Source: Maricaulis maris (lineage in GTDB: Bacteria > Pseudomonadota > Alphaproteobacteria > Caulobacterales > Maricaulaceae). Taken from it: a DNA stretch of 64,000 nucleotides. Position numbers and translations under genes: made by a program. The stretch lies in NCBI RefSeq assembly GCF_036322705.1, contig NZ_AP027270.1:2667501-2731500 (forward strand), given 5' to 3'. Positions 54,909-64,000 of the stretch are shown here, one piece after another; positions within the stretch are counted from its first letter, which is position 1, and each line of letters begins with the position of its first letter. Below the pieces are notes generated by a model. It was not told the DNA's origin. It searched no databases and saw only the letters and a program-made list of their open reading frames with translations.

Positions 54909-56435
54909 ATGTTGCGCCCGATCAAACCGCCAGTGCTGGATGGGTTCGTCAACCGTCTCCGCGCCTTTCCGCGACATCGTCGCGGCAATGTCGCCATGCT
55001 GTTCTCCTTGCTGCTGGTCCCGATCACGGTGCTGTCAGGCGGTGCCGTGGACATCAACCAGGCGCTCAACGCCCGTACCCGCCTGTCGAGCGCGCTGGAC
55101 GGGGCGGCTCTCGCGGTCGGCGTGCAGACCTCGATCGGCGATGAGCGGGCGACCGATCTGGCGCGCGACTTCATCACCGCCAACTATCCCGATCGCGAGA
55201 TCGGGGCGATCCAGGACCTCGCCGTCGAGATCGACCCGGCGAGCGACCGGGTCACGGTGCGCGCCGCCTCCCGGGTCGAGACCATCATTCTCGGCCTGAT
55301 CGGGATCGACTACATCACCGTGCATTGGGAGAGCGAGGTCCAGCGCGCCCGAAGCTCGCTCGAACTCGTCATGGTGCTGGACAATACCGGCTCGATGGGC
55401 GGCTCGAAGATCGCCAGCCTGCGCTCGGCCGGGCTTCTGCTGACCGACATCCTGTTCGAGGGCGCCGACCCCAACCGCCTCAAGATCGGCCTGGTGCCCT
55501 TCTCCTCGACGGTCAATGTCGGCACCGCCTATGAGCGCGCCTGGTGGCTCGACCCGAATGCGCAATCGCCGCTGCATTCGGAGAATTTCAGCCCGGCAGC
55601 CAATCGCTGGGACCTGTATGACACGATCCGCAACCGCGACTGGACCGGCTGCGTCGAGGCCCGTGCCATCCCGCATGATATCGAGGACACCCTTCCCGAC
55701 CCGGCCGATCCGGACACGCTCTTCGTCCCCTATTTTGCGCCCGATGAATCCAGCTATGCGGCCTATTCCGGCTATTCGAACTCCTACCTCAGTGACGGCA
55801 TGGGCGGTTCGGACGAGCGGGCGCGCATGCGCAACACGCCGAAATATACCAATGCCTGGATCAACTCCTCGAGCCGGGGTCCGCAATGGGGCTGCACCGC
55901 GCGACCGATCACCCCCCTGACCAATCGGCGCACCACAATCGACAATGCGATCAGTGACATGATCGCCAGCGGCACCACAAATATTCCGATCGGGATCAGC
56001 TGGGGCGTCCGCGCCCTGTCGCCCGGCATGCCGTTCGACGAGGGGGTTGGTTTCGAGGAGGAAGGCACGATCAAGGCGATGGTGGTGCTGACCGATGGCG
56101 AGAATGTTCTCAATGGTCGCAACAACCCCAACTACTCCGACTACTCCGGCTATGGCTTCGTCCGGGATGGCCGCCTCGGCGTGCTCTCGACATCGGGCAA
56201 CACGCTGGGCAATGCGCTCGACGACCGGACGGCGGCGGCCTGCGACTACGCCAAATCGCTGGGGATCCGGGTCTACACCATCACCTTCCAGGTCAACTCG
56301 ACCTCGACCCGCAACATGATGCGCGATTGCGCCACCCATCCGACCCTGTATTTCGACAGCCCGTCCGAAACCGCCCTGCGCTCCGCCTTCGAGATGATCG
56401 CCGGCGATCTGACCAATCTGCGCCTGTCCCGATAG
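54909..56435 (+). CDS. TadG-like protein with von Willebrand A domain (copy 1)
   Basis: A 508-residue protein. The N-terminus RRGNVAMLFSLLLVPITVLSGGAVDINQALNART is the Tad/TadG single-helix anchor. A vWA domain begins near residue 155 with the MIDAS motif DNTGSMGG, then LIGLVPFSSTVNVGT and VVLTDGENV. Extra Cys and Tyr-rich loops occur in the middle. TadG proteins serve Flp pilus assembly or envelope adhesion. I chose the ATG at 54909; the ATG at 54891 is possible. It is followed 93 bases later by a paralogue. Confidence 0.85.
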   Translation: MLRPIKPPVLDGFVNRLRAFPRHRRGNVAMLFSLLLVPITVLSGGAVDINQALNARTRLSSALDGAALAVGVQTSIGDERATDLARDFITANYPDREIGAIQDLAVEIDPASDRVTVRAASRVETIILGLIGIDYITVHWESEVQRARSSLELVMVLDNTGSMGGSKIASLRSAGLLLTDILFEGADPNRLKIGLVPFSSTVNVGTAYERAWWLDPNAQSPLHSENFSPAANRWDLYDTIRNRDWTGCVEARAIPHDIEDTLPDPADPDTLFVPYFAPDESSYAAYSGYSNSYLSDGMGGSDERARMRNTPKYTNAWINSSSRGPQWGCTARPITPLTNRRTTIDNAISDMIASGTTNIPIGISWGVRALSPGMPFDEGVGFEEEGTIKAMVVLTDGENVLNGRNNPNYSDYSGYGFVRDGRLGVLSTSGNTLGNALDDRTAAACDYAKSLGIRVYTITFQVNSTSTRNMMRDCATHPTLYFDSPSETALRSAFEMIAGDLTNLRLSR

Positions 56436-56528
56436 CGCGCGGATTCACACCTGGCTAACCCTGTCGCATAACGCCCCCTTAATCCCAATCCCGTAGGATT
56501 TTAGCGAGTTCTGCAATGGATCAACGCC

Positions 56529-58085
56529 ATGCCTTTCAAGGGCCTGTTCAATCTGGGTGCCCGTTTTTGCCGCGAAACCCGCGGCAATGTCGCGATGATC
56601 TTTGCCCTGTCGCTGATCCCGGTCACCCTGTTGTCCGGCGGTGCGGTTGATCTCAGCCAGTCCATGAATGCCCGCTCGCGCCTCGCCCAGGCGCTCGATG
56701 CGGCCGCGCTCGCAGTCGGCGTCAACACGACGCTGTCCAATGCCGATGCCACCCGTATTGCCAATGATTTCATCGCCGCCAACTATCCCAGTCGAGAGCT
56801 GGGCGTGGTCCAGAACGTCAACGTCAACATCGATGACGAGACCGACACGGTCACCGTGACCGGCGAGGCGCGGGTCCAGACCACGCTGCTCGGCATGGCC
56901 GGGATCGACTACATCACGGTGCATTGGCAGAGCGAGGTCCAGCGGGCGCGCCAGCGGCTCGAACTGGTCATGGTGCTCGACAATACCGGCTCGATGGGCG
57001 GGTCGAGGATCCGCAATCTGCGCGACAGCGCCGAGCTTCTGACCGAAATCCTGTTCGATGCCGCCGATGACCCGGCAGACGTCAAGATCGGCCTGGTTCC
57101 CTTCGCGGCGACGGTCAATGTCGGCACCAATTACGAGCGTGCCTGGTGGCTCGACCCGGACGCCCGATCCCCGATCCATGCCGAATGGGCAGGCGGGAAT
57201 CCGGTCGAGGTCGAAACCTGCACCGGCCGCGGGCGCAGCCGGCGCTGCACGACGGAAGAGATCATTGTGAACCATTGGGAGCTCTTCGATCAGCTCCGCA
57301 ACACATCCTGGGACGGCTGCGTGGAAGCGCGTCCGATCCCGATGGATATCGACGACACAACCCCCACAGCCAGCGATCCGGAGACCCTCTTCGTCCCGTA
57401 TTTTGCGCCGGACGAGCCGGATATCGGCAATTACTCCAATTCCTACCTGTCCGACGGTACGGGAGGCGGCGTCAGCACCCGCCTGACCTATCTCGACAAG
57501 TACGACAACGGCCGGCCCAGCCGAAACGGACCCAACCGGTCCTGCACCACAACACCGATCACACCCCTGACGACCAATGAGCGTACAATCCTCGATGCGA
57601 TTGACGACATGGATGCCAGCGGCACCACCAATATCCCGAACGGGATCGGCTGGGGCATCCGGGTCATCTCGCCCGGCGCGCCTTTCACCGAAGGCTCGTC
57701 CTACCAGGATGATGAATACATCAAGGCGATGGTCATCCTGACCGATGGCGACAATTTCATGACCGGTCGCAGTACCAACCAGATGTCCGACTATGAAGCC
57801 TATGGCTATATCGCCGACGGCCGCCTGGGCCGCCGCTCGTCAAGCGGCAATGTCCTGTCCAACGAACTCGATGACCGGACCGAGGTGGCCTGTGACTACG
57901 CCAAGTCCCAGGGCATCCGCGTCTACACCATCACCTTCCAGGTCAATTCCAGCTCGACCCGGCAGCTGATGCAGGATTGCGCCAGCAATCCCAGCCTGTA
58001 TTTCGACTCGCCCTCCTCGGAAGCGCTGCAGGACGCCTTCGAGATGATCGCCGGTGACCTGACAAACCTGCGCCTGTCGCGCTAG
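56529..58085 (+). CDS. TadG-like protein with von Willebrand A domain (copy 2)
   Basis: A 518-residue paralogue of the preceding gene: the same RGNVAMIFALS anchor, MIDAS DNTGSMGG, and identical stretches such as ERAWWLDP and the C-terminal FEMIAGDLTNLRLSR. A different insertion (TCTGRGRSRRCTTEE) is present after ERAWWLDPDARSP. The two arose by tandem duplication and have diverged mostly in loops. No tadA/cpaE secretion genes are adjacent. Confidence 0.85.
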   Translation: MPFKGLFNLGARFCRETRGNVAMIFALSLIPVTLLSGGAVDLSQSMNARSRLAQALDAAALAVGVNTTLSNADATRIANDFIAANYPSRELGVVQNVNVNIDDETDTVTVTGEARVQTTLLGMAGIDYITVHWQSEVQRARQRLELVMVLDNTGSMGGSRIRNLRDSAELLTEILFDAADDPADVKIGLVPFAATVNVGTNYERAWWLDPDARSPIHAEWAGGNPVEVETCTGRGRSRRCTTEEIIVNHWELFDQLRNTSWDGCVEARPIPMDIDDTTPTASDPETLFVPYFAPDEPDIGNYSNSYLSDGTGGGVSTRLTYLDKYDNGRPSRNGPNRSCTTTPITPLTTNERTILDAIDDMDASGTTNIPNGIGWGIRVISPGAPFTEGSSYQDDEYIKAMVILTDGDNFMTGRSTNQMSDYEAYGYIADGRLGRRSSSGNVLSNELDDRTEVACDYAKSQGIRVYTITFQVNSSSTRQLMQDCASNPSLYFDSPSSEALQDAFEMIAGDLTNLRLSR

Positions 58086-58147
58086 GCGACAGGCGTCGGC
58101 AGTCTTCGTCGTGCAACGGACGGGGCAGGGTCCGGACGGGCCGGCAA

Positions 58148-58852
58148 TCAGCCCGGCAGGCCGAGCAGTTCCAGCTCGAAAACCAGCGCCATGTTGGGGC
58201 CGATCGGACCACCCGGCGTGCCGCGCATGCCATAGCCCAGGTCGGGATGAATGAAGAGCTCCCAGCGTTCGCCAACCTGCATCAGCGGCAGGGCCTCGAC
58301 CCAGCCGGCAATCAGACGATCGGACGGGAAGGTGGCCGGCTCGCCGCGCGAATAGGAGCTATCGAACTCCTCGCCATTGAGCAGCTGACCGCGATAGTGA
58401 ACCGTCACCATGTCACCGCGCATCGGGCTGTCGCCCTCATCGACCGCGGTCCGGATCCGGAAGATCAGACCGGAGGGGAGCTGGTAGACGCACGGCTCGC
58501 CAAGGATGTCAGCCAGGTATTGATCCGCCAGCGCGCCGTTCGCGGCCGCGTCGCTGGCGTCCTCGGGAAGATCGACGACCGGGATCGTGGCGCTTTCATC
58601 CACAGCGCAGGCCCGCGCCTGATCGACAATGAGTTGGCGGTCGATCAGCTGGTCGAGATTGGGGACGACGCGCTGGGCCAGTTGAAGGCGCTCGCGAACC
58701 GCGGCTTCATCGCCGGTGGCGGCTGTGTCGGTCGTGGTGGTCTGTGAGGTCATGGGTTCGCTCGTCATGGAGGTCGAAGACGTTTCGGTGGGCTCGGAAC
58801 AGGCCGACAGCGCCAGGGCGCAGCAAGTCGCGGCTAGGGCAAAACGGGTCAT
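58148..58852 (-). CDS. FKBP-type peptidyl-prolyl isomerase lipoprotein
   Basis: A 234-residue lipoprotein (lipobox LSAC, Cys near 18) with a Ser/Thr-rich linker, a helical FKBP_N-like segment, and a C-terminal FKBP domain (VTVHYRGQLLNGEEFDSSY, LIHPDLGYG-like LFIHPDLGYGMRG, ALVFELELL). It would catalyse proline isomerisation in periplasmic proteins, like FkpA/Mip. The M16 peptidase gene lies 24 bases upstream in the same direction. Confidence 0.92.
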   Translation of the reverse strand: MTRFALAATCCALALSACSEPTETSSTSMTSEPMTSQTTTTDTAATGDEAAVRERLQLAQRVVPNLDQLIDRQLIVDQARACAVDESATIPVVDLPEDASDAAANGALADQYLADILGEPCVYQLPSGLIFRIRTAVDEGDSPMRGDMVTVHYRGQLLNGEEFDSSYSRGEPATFPSDRLIAGWVEALPLMQVGERWELFIHPDLGYGMRGTPGGPIGPNMALVFELELLGLPG

Positions 58853-58876
58853 GGTTTCAATCCAGTCAGCTTGGGA

Positions 58877-61741
58877 TTATTCGGCGTCGCGCGGCAGGAT
58901 GGTCACACGCCAGCTGCGCTCGGGCGAGAGGTAGGTGGCAGCGAGATCAACCAGCTGCTCCTGGGTCACGGCTTCATAGTCGGCACGCAATGTCCGGATC
59001 CGGTCGAGCCGCTCGGGATCGGACCAGGACTGGGACAGCCAGCTCATCCACGCCCCATTGCTCTCCATCGCATTCTCGATCTGCTCGAGTAGCGGCCGGC
59101 GGGCCCGCAGGAGCTCGTCCTCGCTGATGGCACCACCGGCAAGATCAGCAGCCAGCTCGTTGATGGCGGTATAGGCCTGGTCGACGGTGTCGATCTGGAC
59201 GTCAGCGCCGACATAGAGATAGCCGTAGTCCGGATAGACATCCGACTCCGACGCCGCGTTGGAGGCCGAATAGGTCAGGCCCTCCGCCTCGCGCAGGCGC
59301 TCGGTCAGCTTGAGGTCGAAGACCGCATTAAGCAGCGACATGGCGCGGCTGCGGGCGACATCGCTATTGTCGAAGGTCGGCCAGTAGACATTGGCGCGGG
59401 CCTGGTTGGCGGGACCGTTATGGCGCAGCACAACCGGCTCGGTGACGGCCTCCGGGAAGACAATATTGCGGGCTTCGTCATAAGTCGGCCAGCTCTCGGC
59501 ACGGGCCGGCAGGGCGCCCAGTGTCGGGGCGAGCGCCTCGATCAGGGCGGCCTCGCTGACATCACCGACAATGGTGACCTCGATCGGCGCGCGCTCCAGC
59601 GCCGGCGACAGGTAAGCCTCGATCGCGGCCATATCGACGCCGGCCACCTGTTCCGGATCCGGCAGGCCGTAGCGGTCGTCACCCGAGCGGATCAGGCGCG
59701 ACACCTCGGCCGACATCACGCCGCCCGGGGTCGAATAGGAATTGCGGCGGATTTCCGGGATCAGGGCGCGGAACTGGTCGAGCCCTTCCTGGCGCCAGCC
59801 CGGATCGCTGACAAAGGCGGTCAGCAAATCCATCTGGATCCGCAGATCGCCTGGAGTGGTCCGGGTATTGAAGCTGAAACTGTCATCCCCGACATTGAAG
59901 CTGTAGCCGATATTGCGCCCGGCGAGGACGCGGCCCAGATCGTCGGCGGAGTGCTCACCCAGACCGGCGGCGGTGAACACCGAACCGGAAATGATGTCGA
60001 CCGCCGGGACCGCCCGCGGCTCCAGCTCTCCCCGACCGAAATCGAGACGGACACGCACGGCCCGGTCCTCGAATGTGGTCGGCTTGAAGGTCACCGCGAC
60101 ACCATTCTCGAAGCGCAAGCGGACGAGACCGAGATCCTCGACCTCTTCCCGGGAGGCGATCGTACCGGCCGGACCGAAATCGGTATAGGCAAAGCTCAGT
60201 TCGCCCTGGTCTTCCGGCGCCTCCACGGCGACCTCGGCGCTGGCTTGCCAGGTCTCGATCAGGCGGCCCTGCGGATTGTCCATTTCGACCGACGTGGCGA
60301 GAAAGAGCAGTGGCTCGGCGCCGTCCCAATGCGCACGGAAGGCCGCGCTCACGGCTTCCGGCGTCACCTCATCGAGCGTGGCCTCGAAACGCTCCAGCAT
60401 GGATTGCGGAGTGGTCAGGACCTGATCGGCGCGCCAGTTCGACCAGATCTGGTCGGACAGGCTTGAAGTCTGGCGTGTCCCCGCCTGCTCGGCACCATCG
60501 CGCAGGGCCGTGTGAAGATTGGCGATCTGCTCGTTGAGCTCGGCCTGGGTGAAGCCATGCTCCAGCGCCCGGCGCAATTCCTGCTCGACGACCGCCACGC
60601 CCTCTTCCCAGCGCTCCGGGCGGGCAATGGCCAGCACCGTCGCCCGGTCGGCAAGACCGAAATCGGTGGCATGATTGGCCGAGGCCTGGATCAGCGGCGA
60701 GGTGCCCGAACTGGTCAGCGTCGCAAATCGGCGCCCCAGAATGGCATTGCCGATATTGGCGAGATTATTGTCGAAACGGGACGCGACACTGTCGAGAACG
60801 GGGGTATGCGGGCGGACGGCGTCGACCGTGAAGATGGTGTAGATTTCGGGATCGTAGAAATAGCCGGCCGAGATCGGACGATCATCGGAGACCGGACCCA
60901 GATCCGGATCCGGGCGCGGGTTTTCAATCCCCTGCCAATCGGCAAACCGGGCCTCGATCCGGGCGACGGCCGCTTGCGGGTCGACATCGCCGACGACCAC
61001 AATCATGCCGCGCTCGGGCGTGTAGAAATTCTCGTAATAGTCGACGAAGCGCTCACGCTGCGCGGTTTCGATGACCTCGGTGGTCCCGATGGCATCGCGA
61101 TCCGGGATCAGCGTCCCGGGCAAGCGGAAGCGCCACAGCGCATTGTTCCAGCGCCGGATCGGCGTGTTGCGGACGCGCTCCTCGGACAGGATCACGCCGC
61201 GCTCGCGGTCAATCGCCTCGGGGTCGAGCAGCAGCTCGCTGGCGGTCTGGCGCATCAGGAAGAGCGCGGTCTCCAGCGCTTCATCACCGGCGTCGGGCAG
61301 ATCGAGCTGATAGCCGACCGTCTCGTAGCCGGTGAAGGCATTGGTATCGGGACCGAATTGCAGGCCGTAGCGCTCGAGAAGGGGCACCATCTCGCCTTCG
61401 GGAACCTCGGTGGAGCCGTTGAAGGCCATGTGTTCGATGAAGTGGGCCAGACCGCGCTGGTCATCCGCCTCGCCGAGCGAACCCATGTTGAAGGCCATGC
61501 GCACGGAGGCAACATTGGGCGGGGTCTGGTTGGCGCGAACCGCATAGCGCAGGCCGTTCTCAAGCTGACCGTAGGTGATGGCCGGATCGGCGGGAAGGTC
61601 AGTGACCTCATGCACAAAAGCGTAATCGGTCGGGATCGAGACCTCGGTGGCCGGCGCATCCTGGGCCGGCTGACAGGCCGACAAACCGAGCACCAGCGCA
61701 ATCGCCGCGACGCCCATTCCCTTACCGAATTTCACTGCCAT
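58877..61741 (-). CDS. M16 family zinc peptidase lipoprotein
   Basis: A 954-residue insulinase-family peptidase with a lipoprotein signal (VLGLSACQ). The inverted zinc motif H-x-x-E-H is in RGLAHFIEHMAFNGS, and the third ligand Glu lies about 75 residues later. Two M16 halves are fused (PqqL-like). The second half lacks the HxxEH motif, as usual. The ATG at 61741 has GGGGAGAG upstream. Probably degrades peptides in the periplasm; upstream of the FKBP lipoprotein gene. Confidence 0.92.
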   Translation of the reverse strand: MAVKFGKGMGVAAIALVLGLSACQPAQDAPATEVSIPTDYAFVHEVTDLPADPAITYGQLENGLRYAVRANQTPPNVASVRMAFNMGSLGEADDQRGLAHFIEHMAFNGSTEVPEGEMVPLLERYGLQFGPDTNAFTGYETVGYQLDLPDAGDEALETALFLMRQTASELLLDPEAIDRERGVILSEERVRNTPIRRWNNALWRFRLPGTLIPDRDAIGTTEVIETAQRERFVDYYENFYTPERGMIVVVGDVDPQAAVARIEARFADWQGIENPRPDPDLGPVSDDRPISAGYFYDPEIYTIFTVDAVRPHTPVLDSVASRFDNNLANIGNAILGRRFATLTSSGTSPLIQASANHATDFGLADRATVLAIARPERWEEGVAVVEQELRRALEHGFTQAELNEQIANLHTALRDGAEQAGTRQTSSLSDQIWSNWRADQVLTTPQSMLERFEATLDEVTPEAVSAAFRAHWDGAEPLLFLATSVEMDNPQGRLIETWQASAEVAVEAPEDQGELSFAYTDFGPAGTIASREEVEDLGLVRLRFENGVAVTFKPTTFEDRAVRVRLDFGRGELEPRAVPAVDIISGSVFTAAGLGEHSADDLGRVLAGRNIGYSFNVGDDSFSFNTRTTPGDLRIQMDLLTAFVSDPGWRQEGLDQFRALIPEIRRNSYSTPGGVMSAEVSRLIRSGDDRYGLPDPEQVAGVDMAAIEAYLSPALERAPIEVTIVGDVSEAALIEALAPTLGALPARAESWPTYDEARNIVFPEAVTEPVVLRHNGPANQARANVYWPTFDNSDVARSRAMSLLNAVFDLKLTERLREAEGLTYSASNAASESDVYPDYGYLYVGADVQIDTVDQAYTAINELAADLAGGAISEDELLRARRPLLEQIENAMESNGAWMSWLSQSWSDPERLDRIRTLRADYEAVTQEQLVDLAATYLSPERSWRVTILPRDAE

Positions 61742-61826
61742 TCCGGCTCTCCCCAAGCACGATTTACCGTCCGGAACCTAGCGGTGTCCGGCCCATTGTC
61801 GAGTGAATTAGCTGCAAAGTCCGGCG

Positions 61827-63686
<1,860 letters not shown>

Positions 63687-63926
63687 AATAAAACTCCCCA
63701 AATACTCGATGACCGGGGAGCATATCGACACAATTGCGCAAGGCCAGCCTCGTTCTCATCCCCAACTGCCCGGGCCTTGGAACGTCTTTGCGTGACGACT
63801 GCGCTGCGCAAATGCTAAGCTTCCACACTATCGAACCTTTTCAATCCGGACGCGACGCGCTCAAACTGTCTCACCCTTTTCGTCCAAGAGGCCACGGATG
63901 ACACAAAGCGCCGGAGCATTGCCGCG

Positions 63927-64000
63927 ATGACCGCACGGTCTGCCGACATGCAACGGGCATTGTTTGCCAGCTCCCCGCTGCCCATCCTTGTCCTCGATGC
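63927..64000 (+). CDS. 5' end of a PAS-type sensor gene, cut by the window
   Basis: The frame opens at an ATG with GGAG 11 bases upstream and runs to the window end: MTARSADMQRALFASSPLPI, then LVLD. The phrase LFASSPLPILVLD is a typical start of a PAS domain in a sensory histidine kinase or c-di-GMP enzyme. Too short for a firm call. Divergent from the ABC ATPase gene. Confidence 0.5.
   Translation, partial: MTARSADMQRALFASSPLPILVLD

Noticed and set aside
54909-58085. Part of a complete Tad pilus cluster
   Set aside because: No tadA, tadB, cpaC or prepilin gene is visible on either side; neighbours are argE and an FKBP lipoprotein.

Overview
The window looks like chromosome from a GC-rich (roughly 65%) dimorphic/stalked-type alphaproteobacterium of the Caulobacterales-Maricaulales group, most plausibly Maricaulis or a close relative. 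The evidence is a set of proteins typical of that group: RcdA (DUF1465), DUF1192, the DUF1013 cell-cycle regulator TrcR, a TacA-like sigma-54 response regulator, a split PntAA/PntAB/PntB transhydrogenase with an aa3-oxidase subunit IV-like gene upstream, COQ9 divergent from rpsU, and several DUF465/Sel1/TadG-like proteins. No rRNA, tRNA, CRISPR array or prophage was found. The assignment is from protein resemblance only.

Layout. 1-6.6 kb: end of an unidentified gene, a sigma-54 response regulator, a CPBP protease, an alpha/beta hydrolase and a DesK/DesR-like two-component pair with a membrane protein. 6.7-10.4 kb: the pnt operon followed by a small secreted repeat protein that I read as a member of the predicted 7(1)-knotted family. 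10.4-19.5 kb: methyltransferase, DUF4269 protein, 2OG-Fe(II) oxygenase, DksA-type zinc finger, DinB protein, NatAB-like ABC exporter, rpsU (apparent AUC start), COQ9, a metallophosphoesterase and purEK. 19.6-27.7 kb: diguanylate cyclase, two DUF465 genes around ubiX, TPR protein, SDR, trcR, quinone oxidoreductase, DUF1192, rcdA, a frameshifted Mrr-type restriction gene of lower GC, and rpmE.

28-37.8 kb is the most coherent functional block. A bd-type quinol oxidase operon (cydA-cydB-DUF2474) is divergent from an NsrR-like nitric-oxide sensor, with an 11-1-11 palindrome between them. Next come a SulP transporter, a DUF442-SQR fusion, an ETHE1-type persulfide dioxygenase, a BigR/SqrR-type repressor and a 1-Cys peroxiredoxin. 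Together these predict detoxification of H2S/persulfide and NO coupled to a resistant terminal oxidase.

38-64 kb: a ccdAB toxin-antitoxin pair with a palindromic operator; a MotA/MotB-like proton-channel pair; azoreductase; inositol phosphatase and efp; a Sel1 protein; thiE; the glycolytic genes gap, pgk and class I fba, with a shared 12-bp motif upstream of gap and fba; sqdB (sulfolipid); a DUF1800/DUF1501 pair; argE; two tandem TadG-like von Willebrand proteins; an FKBP lipoprotein; an M16 peptidase; a fused double ABC ATPase; and the start of a PAS-type sensor gene cut by the window edge.

Start codons were chosen by hand from ribosome-binding sites and family N-termini, so several genes are shorter than the longest open frame. 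Statements about families come from memory; no database search was possible.
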